A stretch of DNA of 64,000 nt from Lysobacterales bacterium 66-474 (GTDB lineage Bacteria > Pseudomonadota > Gammaproteobacteria > Xanthomonadales > Rhodanobacteraceae). The notes below the pieces were generated by a model, which was not told the DNA's origin, searched no databases, and saw only the letters and a list, made by a program, of their open reading frames with translations. A program made the position numbers and the translations under genes. Below are positions 29,701 to 38,786 of the stretch, one piece after another; positions within the stretch are counted from its first letter, which is position 1, and every line of letters begins with the position of its first letter. The stretch spans positions 434,001 to 498,000 of the forward strand of contig MKWP01000015.1 in assembly GCA_001899805.1 (NCBI GenBank). Direction: 5' to 3'.

Positions 29701-29919
29701 TGGACCAAGCGGGTGGATCTCAGCGTCGATTACAAGCCGGGGTGGGCCGACCACAAGCTCGACTTCAACCTCGCCGTGTTCAACATACTCAACAAGCAGA
29801 CACCGGTGTTCTACAACGACGTGTTTGGTAGCACCTCGAACCCGAACGCGAACTATGGGCAGGTGCAGGACACGCTTGCCCCGCGCAGCATCCGGTTCTC
29901 GGTGTCCTACGATTTCTGA
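26794..29919 (+). CDS. TonB-dependent receptor, Oar/carboxypeptidase-regulatory-like type (paralogue)
   Basis: 1041-residue outer-membrane receptor, start ATG 26794 behind GGGGAG. Extended leader NLFQRKALAIAIG, cleavage near TAWAQA, N-terminal beta-sandwich with GPSGKYSITLPVGTYTVSLL, plug with TTNQVTTITAKQLQQLPLQR, and barrel ending SVSYDF. Long blocks are identical to the receptor at 487-3639, including the whole plug start and the segment NFLL-LGLRN-QFVNYDA. Divergence is mostly in surface-loop stretches, which points to changed ligand preference rather than redundancy. A strong terminator, a TPR-sulfotransferase and an AmiD-type amidase follow. Confidence 0.92.
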   Translation: MKSQPRRKPHRNNLFQRKALAIAIGSVALGITGTAWAQATNGTIYGTAPAAPGETIQITGGAGYNRTITVGPSGKYSITLPVGTYTVSLLQDGKVVQTRTGITPAAAGAVAVDFAGATAEQKIQTLNAVTVTANSIPAIDVTTTNQVTTITAKQLQQLPLQRTAEDIAMLAPGVNMGSPELVGGPLGTPINVFGGATTAENAYYLDGMNTTELLNNQGGISLPYGVIEQQQTFISGYGAEYGRSIGGVINQIGKSGSNEWHFGVRALWQPADWRSDPVNYYYANPLVTDPGQQPGDLQRYRKGNRSSETIYDAYASGPIIKDKLFFFLGVEQDNSHFSTTGTNVGTAYRNFNTVHQPKVYAKLNWNINDSNILSVTGLQSSQKQWGSYNAFDYDTKQVVPGTPGLNLTSKTTFRMWVANYTSYLTDSLTLNATFGKMHGHYYTDQPAFPGFDPALPYIASASYQDPAFLPPGSSGFNNPQGSSTKALPDHRETIENYRLSLDYKWRTHDFRVGIDNINSWDLEDGFENTGPGYQWIYGQVGPNQPIFAGNPAVPPYVGPSPQCDAGHCYYVQRHTDLSIASVHVAQRAQYVMDNWQITPNFLLNLGLRNDQFVNYDASGTPYIRLTKPQWAPRIGFSWDVHGDSTMKVFGNAGRYYLALPNQVALSIANPVINAGQYGTYTGIDPATGEPIGFTPLPQNPATGVSIDSEYGQAKDPRISAAQNIKAEFSDNFVMGMQQQFEMMGSKWVFTAAGTYQKMDRIIDDYDSVQNECAAGRAQGYAWMTEATCTDWAQSLILINPGETSHILMKAPDGSLVPVTMTMADQGFTKGAIRKYYALNLSLEHAWDGKWFAKFDYVFSRTWGNTEGPVSTYSQQSGSYESITTAWDFPERMEWSYGELPNSRRHQIKIFGAYAINPDWTVGANLYIASGTPRLCRGYYGPNQIRLHGSRTYYWCGGVPVPPGSLGTTPWTKRVDLSVDYKPGWADHKLDFNLAVFNILNKQTPVFYNDVFGSTSNPNANYGQVQDTLAPRSIRFSVSYDF

Positions 29920-29942
29920 GCGCTCCCCGCTCTCTCTCCGCC

Positions 29943-29968
29943 GCCGGGCCCATGCCCGGCGTTTTTTT
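29943..29968 (+). terminator. Rho-independent terminator after receptor gene
   Basis: Stem GCCGGGC (29943-29949), loop CCAT, stem GCCCGGC (29954-29960), then G and seven T. It lies 24 bp after the receptor stop and would separate the receptor transcript from the sulfotransferase gene. Confidence 0.9.
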
Positions 29969-30020
29969 AACCGCGGTCGGGCTGCGCTGCGTTTAGTATT
30001 GGCGCCATCCTCACCATGAA

Positions 30021-31631
30021 GTGAACATGCATTCGATGTCGCAACCCGTGCAAGCCCGGCAGCCACTCTCGTCCATGGCCACACGCATGCTGGCGCGGGC
30101 GCGCAGCGAATGGCAGCAACGGCAATTCGACGCAGCCGAGAGGTCGCTCACCAACGTGCTGGCCCTGGCGCCCGATCACCCCGAGGCTGTCAGGCTCATG
30201 GGCATGGTGGCGCAACGCCGCGGCAATCACGCCAAGGCCGCGGACTGCTTCAGGAAGGTTCTTGCCGCCTTTCCGAATGACGACGAGCTGCACGTCGGGC
30301 TCGGCATCGCGCTGTTCGAACTGGCCGAGCCCGAACAGGCGCTCACGCATTTCCGGCTGGCCAGCACACTTGCGCCGGATTCCGCGTCGGCGTGGTTCAA
30401 CCTGGGCGAGGCACTCGGGCGGCACGCGCTGTCGCAGGAGGCGATTGCAGCATTGCGTCGCGCGGTCGAACTCGACCCCTCGCACGTTGCGGCGCGATTG
30501 TCGCTGGCACGCGTACAGGCCAGCCTCGGCCATATCGACGCCGCGGTGAAGGGATACCGTGAAGTGGTGCGTCGCGATCCCGCCAACGCCGAAGGCTGGT
30601 TCGGTTTATCCAACCTCAACACCGTGCGCTTCGACGCTGCCGATGCAGCCCGCATGCAACACGCGCTGGCCCGCCCCGGCCTTGCCGGTCGCGACTACGA
30701 GTTGCTGGCCTTTGGTTACGCGAAAGCACTGGAAAACCAGGGCGAGTACCCGCAGGCCTACGACGTGTTCGCGCGCGCCAACGCCTCGCGCCGCCGACGG
30801 GTGAAGTGGGATGCCGCGGGCGAGCACCGGCGCGTGGCGGCGATCATGGACGTGTTCGCGAAAGAGCCGCCCCCACCGCTCGATCCGCAGCTCGGCCGCG
30901 AGGCCATCCTGATCGTCAGTATCCCGCGTTCCGGCTCGACCCTGGTCGAGCACATCCTCGCGTCGCATCCCGAGGTCGAGGGCGCGAACGAGATCAAGGA
31001 CATGCAACAGGTCGTCGATGCGGAAACGCATCGACGCCAATCCGCGTTTCCGTTGTGGGTGCCGGACGCCGGCGCCGAGGACTGGCAACGACTTGGCCGC
31101 GAATACATCGCGCGCACCGCGCGCTGGCGCGAACGCAAGCCGCGTTTCACCGACAAGAGCCTGATCACCTGGTACCTGGTGGGTGCAGCGGTGGCGATGC
31201 TGCCGGCCGCGCGCATCGTGGTGGTCAGGCGCGATCCGGTCGAAACCTGCCTCGGCTGTTTCCGCCAGTGTTTCAGCGAGAACAGCGGCTTTGCCTGCGA
31301 CATGGACGAGATGGCCGGTTACTGCATCGACTTCCTGCGCCTCACGCGATTCTGGCTGGACAAATACCCGGATCGCGTGATGGACCTCGAATACGAATCG
31401 CTGGTCGCCGATCCGGAAACCGAAGTACGCCGCCTACTGGATTTCTGCGGCCTACCCTTCGATCGGGCATGCATCGATTTCCACAAGACCGCGCGCACCG
31501 TGCAGAGCCTGCCGAGCGCCGCGCAGGTGCGGCAACCGATCCGTCGCGACACCGCACGCAGCGCGCGGTACGGCGACAAGCTGGACCGCTTGCGCCAGCG
31601 TTTGCAGGATGCGGGTGTGATCGCGAAATGA
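30021..31631 (+). CDS. TPR-repeat sulfotransferase family protein (second copy)
   Basis: About 536 residues from GTG 30021 (ATG 30027 is an equal choice). Same layout as the copy at 3730-5343: N-terminal TPR array to about residue 240, then a sulfotransferase domain with PRSGSTL at about 302-308, RRDPVETCLGCFRQCF and the C-terminal SAAQVRQPIRRDTARSARYGDKL block. No export signal. It ends 10 bp before an AmiD-like amidase with a good ribosome site, so the two may be co-transcribed, linking the enzyme to the cell-wall genes. The acceptor substrate is unknown. Confidence 0.85.
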   Translation: MNMHSMSQPVQARQPLSSMATRMLARARSEWQQRQFDAAERSLTNVLALAPDHPEAVRLMGMVAQRRGNHAKAADCFRKVLAAFPNDDELHVGLGIALFELAEPEQALTHFRLASTLAPDSASAWFNLGEALGRHALSQEAIAALRRAVELDPSHVAARLSLARVQASLGHIDAAVKGYREVVRRDPANAEGWFGLSNLNTVRFDAADAARMQHALARPGLAGRDYELLAFGYAKALENQGEYPQAYDVFARANASRRRRVKWDAAGEHRRVAAIMDVFAKEPPPPLDPQLGREAILIVSIPRSGSTLVEHILASHPEVEGANEIKDMQQVVDAETHRRQSAFPLWVPDAGAEDWQRLGREYIARTARWRERKPRFTDKSLITWYLVGAAVAMLPAARIVVVRRDPVETCLGCFRQCFSENSGFACDMDEMAGYCIDFLRLTRFWLDKYPDRVMDLEYESLVADPETEVRRLLDFCGLPFDRACIDFHKTARTVQSLPSAAQVRQPIRRDTARSARYGDKLDRLRQRLQDAGVIAK

Positions 31632-31641
31632 GGAGACCTTG

Positions 31642-32430
31642 ATGTCCAATGCATGCCATGCGCGGATCGCGCGCGCGCCGAAATGGCTTTTCGCATGTCT
31701 TGCACTGGTGATGCTGGCCGCTTGCGCGCCGCTGCCACCGCGCAACCCCATCGCGACGTGGGTGCCGTCGCAGAACCGAGACATCCGCAAGCCGCAGTTG
31801 ATCGTGCTGCATTTCACCGACCAGGATTCGGTGCAGCAGGCGCTGGATACGCTGCGCACCGCCAATCCCGACGGCCCGGTCAGCGCGCATTACCTGATCG
31901 GCCGCGACGGCCACATCTATCAACTGGTCAGCGACGTCGATCGCGCGTGGCACGCGGGCGGTGGGCGCTGGGGCACCATCACCGACGTCAATTCCGCGTC
32001 CATCGGCATCGAGCTCGACAACAACGGCGACGTGCCGTTTCCGCCGCAGCAGATCGACAGCCTGATCCGCTTGCTGACCGACATTTCCGCGCGTTGGCAC
32101 ATCCCGCGCGCGCAGATCATCGGCCATGAGGACATGGCGCCCTCGCGCAAGGTCGATCCCGGCCCGTTGTTTCCGTGGGCGACATTGGCGGCCGATGGTT
32201 TCGGCTTGTGGCCCGATCCGATCGCCACCCTGCCCGACCCGCCAGCCGGTTTCGATCCGTGGATGGCGCTGACCGCGATTGGTTATTCGCTGGACGATCC
32301 GCAAGGCGTGGTGCGTGCGTTCCACCATCATTTCCGCGGCATGGGCGGCGACACGCTGGACGCCGAGGACTCGCGCATCCTCTACAACCTGGTCGGCAAG
32401 ATCGAGCGCGGGGATACCGAAAAGCCATGA
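31642..32430 (+). CDS. amiD: N-acetylmuramoyl-L-alanine amidase, AmiD-like lipoprotein
   Basis: Zinc amidase of the amidase_2 (AmpD/PGRP) fold, splitting MurNAc or anhydro-MurNAc from the stem peptide. 262 residues from ATG 31642 with GAGGAG 6 nt upstream. Lipobox LAAC with Cys28 predicts a lipoprotein, probably on the outer membrane as for AmiD; the cytoplasmic AmpD has no such signal. Zinc ligands His57 (IVLHFT), His162 (IIGHED) and Asp172 (KVDPGPLFPW) are in place. A C-terminal ~70-residue region resembles the AmiD peptidoglycan-binding tail. It supplies free peptides and sugars to the uptake genes around it. Confidence 0.9.
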   Translation: MSNACHARIARAPKWLFACLALVMLAACAPLPPRNPIATWVPSQNRDIRKPQLIVLHFTDQDSVQQALDTLRTANPDGPVSAHYLIGRDGHIYQLVSDVDRAWHAGGGRWGTITDVNSASIGIELDNNGDVPFPPQQIDSLIRLLTDISARWHIPRAQIIGHEDMAPSRKVDPGPLFPWATLAADGFGLWPDPIATLPDPPAGFDPWMALTAIGYSLDDPQGVVRAFHHHFRGMGGDTLDAEDSRILYNLVGKIERGDTEKP

Positions 32431-32527
32431 TCCGTTTGCGTGTGACGGCCGACCGGCAACGCTTCGGCGCAGTGCAAGGTGCCACGCGGGTCCCTCGCAA
32501 CACCCAGCTTGACGCAGGGATACTGCA

Positions 32528-33754
32528 ATGAACAGGGTCTCGAAATGGCGCATACCGGCAGGTTGCATCCTCGGGCTGCTGCTGGCGTCGGGTGTTGCCG
32601 CCGCGAGCCCGCCGATCGCCAGCGTGCGCATCGCCTTCGATCGCACCGGCGTCACGTCGGTCGAGACCCGTGGTTTTGCCGACACCGCCACGCACCGCGC
32701 CGTCACGGCCAACGATCCCGTGCGCGTGGCCTCGATTTCCAAGCTGGTCACGGCCATCGGCGTGATGCGCCTGGTCGAGGCGGGCAAGCTCGACCTCGAC
32801 ACCGATGTCTCGACCTACCTCGGATGGAAACTGCGCAATCCCGCATTTCCGGCGGTGCCCATCACGCTGCGCCTGCTGATGTCGCATCGGTCCAGCCTGA
32901 CCGACCACGCGGGATATTGGCAGACGCCATTGGGGTCACCGCTGCGCGACCTGCTCGACAACCCGAAGGCGTGGGATGCGCAGCACCAGCCGGGTACCTG
33001 GTTCCATTACACCAACCTCAATTACCCGGTCGTGGCGCAGGTGATGGAGCGCGTCACCGGTGAGCGCTTCGACCTGCTGATGCAACGACTGGTCCTGAAG
33101 CCGCTGGGTATCGACGGGTGTTTCAGCCTTGCAACCTGTTCCGACGCGACCGCCGCGCGCGTCGTGGTCCAGTACGACGGGCAAGGCAAGCCATCCGCCG
33201 ATGACAACCACGGCAAGAAGCCTGCGTGTCCGGTGCGACCCGCCGTGGACGGCAGCTGCGATCTCGCGCGCTACCGGCCGGGCGAGAACGGCGCACTGTT
33301 CGGTCCCCAGGGCGGGCTGCGGATTTCGGCGCTCGGCCTTGCGCGGATCGGAATGCTGCTGCTCGGGGATGGAACCTTCGCGCTGAACGGCGAGCAGTTG
33401 TTGACGCCGGCATCGTTGCGCATGATGGAGACGCCCGTCTGGCAATACGACGGCCACAACGGCATGACGTACGAGCAGGACGGCAATCCATCCGGTTCCG
33501 AGCGCGGCATGTTCTGCCATTGGGGCCTGGGCATGCAGATCCTTGCGACGAAGGTCGATGGCTGCCGCGACGACCCGTTCGGCGACGGCATCACGCGCGT
33601 CGGACATTCCGGCTCCGCGTACGGCCTGCAATCCGGACTATGGCTCGACCGCGCAAGCGGCACGGGCGTCGCCTGGTTCCTGACCGGGATGCCCGACAGC
33701 CGCGAGGGCGGCCGCTCGGCATTCAGTGCGGCGGAAGAACAACTCGCGCACTGA
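32528..33754 (+). CDS. Exported SxxK serine hydrolase (beta-lactamase-related)
   Basis: 408-residue protein with signal peptide (GCILGLLLASGVAAAS). Nucleophile Ser69-x-x-Lys72 (ASISK), YTNLN as the YxN motif, and GHSGSAYG in place of KTG. This is the class C beta-lactamase / D-aminopeptidase / esterase fold; the substrate cannot be assigned from sequence. Several Cys residues in the second half (ACPV, GSCDL, MFCHW, GCRDD) suggest periplasmic disulfides. It lies 97 bp after the amidase in the same direction and converges on the permease gene. D-Ala- or D-amino-acid-specific peptidase activity would fit the surroundings. Confidence 0.8.
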   Translation: MNRVSKWRIPAGCILGLLLASGVAAASPPIASVRIAFDRTGVTSVETRGFADTATHRAVTANDPVRVASISKLVTAIGVMRLVEAGKLDLDTDVSTYLGWKLRNPAFPAVPITLRLLMSHRSSLTDHAGYWQTPLGSPLRDLLDNPKAWDAQHQPGTWFHYTNLNYPVVAQVMERVTGERFDLLMQRLVLKPLGIDGCFSLATCSDATAARVVVQYDGQGKPSADDNHGKKPACPVRPAVDGSCDLARYRPGENGALFGPQGGLRISALGLARIGMLLLGDGTFALNGEQLLTPASLRMMETPVWQYDGHNGMTYEQDGNPSGSERGMFCHWGLGMQILATKVDGCRDDPFGDGITRVGHSGSAYGLQSGLWLDRASGTGVAWFLTGMPDSREGGRSAFSAAEEQLAH

Positions 33755-33835
33755 AGAAACCACCCACGGCGAATACGCCTCGTCGCGACAACCCCAGCGG
33801 CGCACCTCCCGACGCCACGCCCGTATTCGGCGCGC

Positions 33836-35515
33836 TTACTCGTGGTCGCCGGATGCCGGGTGTGCCCGTTGATCCAGTTGTTCGAGCACCCGCTCTCCGC
33901 GCAGGCGCAGCGCGTGTGCCAGCGCCATGATCGCCGCCGAGAAGATCACGATCACCACCAGCCCTGACACCATGTCGAGGTAGCCGAGGTTGCCGGCGTG
34001 CTTGTCGAGGCCGGGATAACGGCCGAACCAACTGATCAATGTGACGCCGCCCAGCCACGGCAGCATCCAGAAACCCGCGCGCATGTCGAGCTTCGGGGTG
34101 TGCCTGCCCCAACCGGTTTCGTGGATCGCCAGCAGCACGAAACCGAGCAGCACCGCGACCATCAATTTCCAGACGACGTCCCAGCCCGACCAGAACACGA
34201 TCAGGTTGGACGACAGGAACGCGAGGTACGGAATGATCCAGCCGCCACCCAACCGGAACGGCCGTTTGTAGCCAGGCAGTTCGCGACGCAACGCCATCAT
34301 CGTGAGCGGACCCGAGCCGAACGACATCACCATCGCCGAGGTGTGGAAGCCGACGAGTTTCTGCCAACCCGGGAACGGCAGGAAGAACAGCAAGCCCACG
34401 AAGAACGCCAGCATCACGCTGACCCACGGCACGCCCTTGTCGTTGACGCGCGACAAGGCTTTCGGTGCGTTGCCGTTGCGGCCCATCGCATAGGTCAGCC
34501 GTGCGGACAGGATGGTGTAGATCAGGCCGGTATCCGACGGCGACACGAACGCGTCGACATACAAGAGGATCGCAAGCCAGCTGAGCCCCAGCGCCGCCGC
34601 CAGCGCCGCCAGCGGCCCGAACGCCATCGAGTGCTCGCCGATGCCGGCGATGAAGCTGGTGCCGATGTTGGCCCAGCCGTTCGCCAGCGCCGATTCCGGC
34701 AATGCGCCGATGAAAGCCACTTGCAGGCCGACGTAGATCACGGTGCACAACGCCAGCGACCCGAGGATCGCGATCGGCACGTTGCGTTGCGGATTGCTGG
34801 TTTCGCCGGCCAGTTCCACGCCCTGCCTGAAACCGAGGTACGAAAACACCACGCCGGCGGTCGCCACCGCCGAGAACACGCCGTGCCAGCCCATCGGCAT
34901 GAAGCCGCCGTATTGCGCATGGAAGAAGTGGCTCGGCTCGAACCGCACCACCAGGAACGCGACGATCGCGATGATGATGATCCCGACCTTCCACACCACC
35001 AGCGTGTTGTTGATGCGCGCGAACCAGCGCACGCCCAGCATGTTGATGAGGACGAACACCAGCAGCAGCGCGCAGGCAATGCCGAGGCCCGGCGTGGTCA
35101 GCACCGGCGAGCCATCCTTCAGCGTTTGCAGCCACGGAATGTAGTTGGCCGCGTACTGCAGCACCGCCAGCACTTCCAGCGGGGGGACTGCGACGGTCGC
35201 AATCCAGGTGATCCAGCCGGAAATGTAGCTCGCGAACGAGCCGAACGCGAAGTGCGGGAAACGCACCACGCCGCCCGACACCGGGAACATCGTGCCGAGC
35301 TCGGCGTAGGTGAGTCCGATCAACAGGATCATCACCGCGCCCACCAGCCACGACAGGATCGACGCCGGCCCGGCCTGCTGCGCCGCGTTCATCGCGCCGA
35401 ACAGCCAGCCCGAACCGATGATCGAGCCGACCGCGGTGAACAACAGCCCGACCGTGCCGATGTGGCGTTTCAGGCGGTGGTCGTCACCGGCGGATTGGAT
35501 CGTCGTTGACGACAT
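33836..35515 (-). CDS. APC-superfamily amino acid permease
   Basis: 559-residue inner-membrane permease with 12-14 hydrophobic helices. Helix 1 has the APC glycine motif VGSIIGSGWLFG, and helix 6 carries GVVFSYLGFRQGVELAGET, the usual consensus of amino acid transporters. It is the last gene of the minus-strand run receptor - amidohydrolase - D-amino-acid dehydrogenase - permease, with 57 bp to the dehydrogenase stop. Uptake of D-alanine or other amino acids released outside the cytoplasm is inferred. Confidence 0.88.
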   Translation of the reverse strand: MSSTTIQSAGDDHRLKRHIGTVGLLFTAVGSIIGSGWLFGAMNAAQQAGPASILSWLVGAVMILLIGLTYAELGTMFPVSGGVVRFPHFAFGSFASYISGWITWIATVAVPPLEVLAVLQYAANYIPWLQTLKDGSPVLTTPGLGIACALLLVFVLINMLGVRWFARINNTLVVWKVGIIIIAIVAFLVVRFEPSHFFHAQYGGFMPMGWHGVFSAVATAGVVFSYLGFRQGVELAGETSNPQRNVPIAILGSLALCTVIYVGLQVAFIGALPESALANGWANIGTSFIAGIGEHSMAFGPLAALAAALGLSWLAILLYVDAFVSPSDTGLIYTILSARLTYAMGRNGNAPKALSRVNDKGVPWVSVMLAFFVGLLFFLPFPGWQKLVGFHTSAMVMSFGSGPLTMMALRRELPGYKRPFRLGGGWIIPYLAFLSSNLIVFWSGWDVVWKLMVAVLLGFVLLAIHETGWGRHTPKLDMRAGFWMLPWLGGVTLISWFGRYPGLDKHAGNLGYLDMVSGLVVIVIFSAAIMALAHALRLRGERVLEQLDQRAHPASGDHE

Positions 35516-35572
35516 GGAAGCATCTCCTCACCCGTTGTGAATGGCGCGTGCCACACGCATTCGTCGATTTCG

Positions 35573-36898
35573 TTATCCCGAAACGGCAAAGCCGTTCGCG
35601 GCATCGTGTTGGTGCGATGGCATGCGCGGCGCGCTGCCGCGGTGCCATCCGTACCTCGAAACATCCAATCCCTCGCTTCTTATGTGCGGCATCGCGCCCG
35701 CCATCAGGTCGGCGAGGTAACGCCCGGAGCCGCAGGCCATCGTCCAGCCCAAGGTGCCGTGGCCGGTGTTGAGGAAAAGGTTCTTGTACTTCGTACTCCC
35801 GATCACCGGCGTGCCGTCCGGTGTCGCGGGTCTCAGTCCCGTCCAGAATTCACCCTGCTTCGGATCACCGCCGCGCGGAAACAAGCCTGCGACGACCTTC
35901 TCGAGCGTCGCGCGACGCCGCGCCGGCAACGACAGGTCGTAGCCGCACACGCCCGCGGTGCCGCCGGCGCGGATGCGCCGGTCGAATCGGGTGACCGCGA
36001 CCTTGTACGTTTCATCGAGCAGCGTGGATACGGGCGCCATCGCCGCATCGGTGATCGGCACCGTCAATGAATAACCCTTCAACGGATACACCGGCAGCCG
36101 GATTCCCAGCGGCGCGAGCAGGCGCGGCGTGTAACTGCCCAGTGCAAGCACGTATTGGTCCGCACGCTCGGCCTTGCCGTCGATGCGCACGCCGGCAATG
36201 CGATCGCCGGATGCCTCGATGGCTTCCACCGTCGCGTTGAAGCGGAATTCGACGCCCGCGTTTCGCGCACGTTCGGCCAGCAACCGGGTGAACAGTTCGC
36301 AATCGCCCGTCTGGTCGTTCGGCAGGCGCAGCGCGCCGATGAACTGGTCGACGACATCCGCCAACGCGGGCTCGACACCCAGGATCCCGGCGCGGTCGAG
36401 CAACTCGTACGACACGCCGTATTGATCCAGCACCGCGATGTCGCTGGCGGCGGCATCCAGTTGCGCTTGCGTCCGGAACAATTGCAGCGTGCCGAGCTTG
36501 CGGGCTTCGTAATCGATGCCGAACTCGTCGGCGAGCTCATTGAGGCATTCGGCGCTGTAGCGGGCCAGCCGCAGCATGCGCGCCTTGTTGACCGCGTAGC
36601 GCGCGGCCGTGCAGTTGCGCAGCATCTGCAGCAACCAGATGTATTGGTGCGGATCGAGGCCCGGCTTGATGACCAGCGGCGCATGCCGCGAGAACAGCCA
36701 TTTCAATGCCTTCAGCGGCACGCCGGGCGCGGCCCACGGCGCCGCGTAACCGGGCGAGATCTGGCCGGCGTTGGCGAAACTGGTTTCCCGCGCCGGACCG
36801 GGTTCGCGATCCACCACCGTCACCTCGAAACCCGCGCGCGAGAGATACCACGCACTGCTGGTGCCGATGACGCCGCTGCCGAGGACGAGTGCACGCAT
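35573..36898 (-). CDS. dadA: D-amino acid dehydrogenase (DadA family)
   Basis: FAD-dependent oxidative deaminase of D-amino acids, mainly D-alanine to pyruvate and ammonia, attached to the inner face of the membrane. About 441 residues from ATG 36898 with AAGGA 8 nt upstream. N-terminal dinucleotide fold [19 protein letters not shown], then [22 protein letters not shown] and [13 protein letters not shown], both typical of DadA, and C-terminal [14 protein letters not shown] and [17 protein letters not shown]. It begins 17 bp after the amidohydrolase. No alanine racemase dadX is adjacent, unlike the classical dadAX operon. Confidence 0.93.
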   Translation of the reverse strand: MRALVLGSGVIGTSSAWYLSRAGFEVTVVDREPGPARETSFANAGQISPGYAAPWAAPGVPLKALKWLFSRHAPLVIKPGLDPHQYIWLLQMLRNCTAARYAVNKARMLRLARYSAECLNELADEFGIDYEARKLGTLQLFRTQAQLDAAASDIAVLDQYGVSYELLDRAGILGVEPALADVVDQFIGALRLPNDQTGDCELFTRLLAERARNAGVEFRFNATVEAIEASGDRIAGVRIDGKAERADQYVLALGSYTPRLLAPLGIRLPVYPLKGYSLTVPITDAAMAPVSTLLDETYKVAVTRFDRRIRAGGTAGVCGYDLSLPARRRATLEKVVAGLFPRGGDPKQGEFWTGLRPATPDGTPVIGSTKYKNLFLNTGHGTLGWTMACGSGRYLADLMAGAMPHIRSEGLDVSRYGWHRGSAPRMPSHQHDAANGFAVSG

Positions 36899-36915
36899 GA
36901 CCGATTCCTTGTCGA

Positions 36916-38739
36916 TCACTCGGCGTGGTCGAACTCGGGCATCGCGTCGAACTGCTGGCCCTTGCGCCACTTGTCCGCACCGGGCCGCGTGTAGACGACC
37001 TTGCCGCCGATGATGGTGTAGAGCACCCGCGTACGCAGGATGTCGGTCGACGGCATGGTCAGGAGGTCACCGGAAAACACGTCGATATCGGCCAGCTTGC
37101 CGGGCGTGAGCGAACCCAATTCATGATCCTCGAACATCGCGTAGGCGTTGTTCCAGGTGTAGGACTTCAGTTCCTGCATCGGCGTCTTGGCCTCGGCCGG
37201 GAAGAACGTCTTCCTGCCGTGGTCGTAGGCACGGGTGACCCCGCAATAGAACACCGGGATGGGGTTGGTGTCCTCGACCGGCGTGTCGGTGCCGTCCAGC
37301 ACGATCGCGCCGCTGTCGATCAGCTTCTTCCAGACATACGCGCCCTCCTCCGCACGCTGCTCGCCGAGGCGCGGCACCACCATGGGCGCATCCGAACAGG
37401 CGTGGATGGACTGCATCGACGCGATCACGCCCATCTGGGCGAAGCGCGCGATGTCGGCGGGATTCAAATGCTGCGCGTGCTCGACGCGGAAGCGCAGCGC
37501 GTGCGCCGCGGGATCCTCCTCGAAAACCTGCTGGTACATGTCCAGCACTTCGCGGTTGGCGCGGTCACCGATCGCGTGGATCGCGACCTGGAAACCGTCG
37601 CGTGCGGCGATGCGCGCGATCTGCGCAAGATCGGCCATCGGCGTGACGTTCTTGCCGGTGATGCCGGGCGCGTCGCTGTAGGGCTTGAGGAACCACGCGC
37701 TGCGCGTGCCCAGCGCGCCATCGGAAACATCCTCGCCCACGCCGCGCACGGTGAAATGGTTGTCGGCGTAGCCGATGGTCTTGTATTTGGCGAGGTTCTT
37801 GTCGAGGCTCGCGACATCCGTGACGCCAACGTAGACGTACAGCCGCAGCGGGAAGGTGCCGTCCGCGACGCCCTTCGCAACCTGCTGCTTCAGCCAGTCG
37901 ATGGTTTCGAAGCTTTCACCCTGGTCCACGAAACTGGTGATGCCCTTGCTGACCTCGTTCTGCACCGCGAGTTGCAGCGCCTTTTCGCGCCGCGCCGCCT
38001 GTTCGGCCGGCGGCAATTCCTTGAGGTATTTCTGGTACGCGGCGTACACCGGATCGGCGGCGGTGTCCTTCAGCATGCCGATCGCGTGGCCTTGCGCGTC
38101 GCGCACGATGGTGCCGCCGACCGGGTCGGGCGTCTTGTCGTTGATGCCTGCGAGTTTCAGCGCCGACGCGTTGGCGTAGAGGCCGTGGTAACTGGCGGTG
38201 GTCAGCAGCACCGGATTGTTCGGCGACGCGGCGTCCAGGCTTGCCGGCAGCGGCAGGCCATCCAGGTTCGGCTGCGGCGCGCGATCCCATTTGCTCTCCA
38301 GCCAGCCGAAGCCCACGATCCATTCGCCGGGTTTGGCCTTGGCGGCTGCGGCTTTCACCATCGCGACCACGCCGTCCCAGTTCTTCGCCTTGCCGACGTT
38401 GATCTGCATCAGCGATTCGCCGGTGTCCAGCAGATGGCCGTGGCCCTCGATGAATCCCGGCGTCACGAACGCGCCGTGCAGGTCCATCACCCTGGTCTGC
38501 TTGCCAATGTAACGCGAAATCGACTCGTCGCTACCGACCGCCAGGATCCTGCCGTCGCGTATCGCGAGCGCCTGCGCTTGCGGCTGCAACGGATCGAGCG
38601 TGGCAATGGTCGCGTCGCGCAGCACCAGGTCGGCGGGTTGCAACGCCGGCGGAAAACCCGGAACCGGCGCGCTGGCCGCGAAGGCGGTGGCGACGACCGC
38701 CAGCGCGACCCCAACCAACAGCACCTGCAACGATTTCAT
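36916..38739 (-). CDS. Exported YtcJ-like amidohydrolase
   Basis: Metal-dependent amidohydrolase of the amidohydrolase_3/YtcJ group, about 607 residues from ATG 38739 (GGAGG upstream). The signal peptide [18 protein letters not shown] places it in the periplasm. First-strand metal motif [12 protein letters not shown], later [10 protein letters not shown] and VEHAQHL, and C-terminal [17 protein letters not shown]. Members hydrolyse N-substituted formamides and N-acyl amino acids, and most are uncharacterised. Lying between a receptor gene and dadA, it may deacylate or cleave an imported D-amino-acid derivative; this is inference. Confidence 0.8.
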   Translation of the reverse strand: MKSLQVLLVGVALAVVATAFAASAPVPGFPPALQPADLVLRDATIATLDPLQPQAQALAIRDGRILAVGSDESISRYIGKQTRVMDLHGAFVTPGFIEGHGHLLDTGESLMQINVGKAKNWDGVVAMVKAAAAKAKPGEWIVGFGWLESKWDRAPQPNLDGLPLPASLDAASPNNPVLLTTASYHGLYANASALKLAGINDKTPDPVGGTIVRDAQGHAIGMLKDTAADPVYAAYQKYLKELPPAEQAARREKALQLAVQNEVSKGITSFVDQGESFETIDWLKQQVAKGVADGTFPLRLYVYVGVTDVASLDKNLAKYKTIGYADNHFTVRGVGEDVSDGALGTRSAWFLKPYSDAPGITGKNVTPMADLAQIARIAARDGFQVAIHAIGDRANREVLDMYQQVFEEDPAAHALRFRVEHAQHLNPADIARFAQMGVIASMQSIHACSDAPMVVPRLGEQRAEEGAYVWKKLIDSGAIVLDGTDTPVEDTNPIPVFYCGVTRAYDHGRKTFFPAEAKTPMQELKSYTWNNAYAMFEDHELGSLTPGKLADIDVFSGDLLTMPSTDILRTRVLYTIIGGKVVYTRPGADKWRKGQQFDAMPEFDHAE

Positions 38740-38786
38740 CGATCCTCCATTCGGCGAGCGGGGTCGCCACCCGCGCCGGCAGCCCG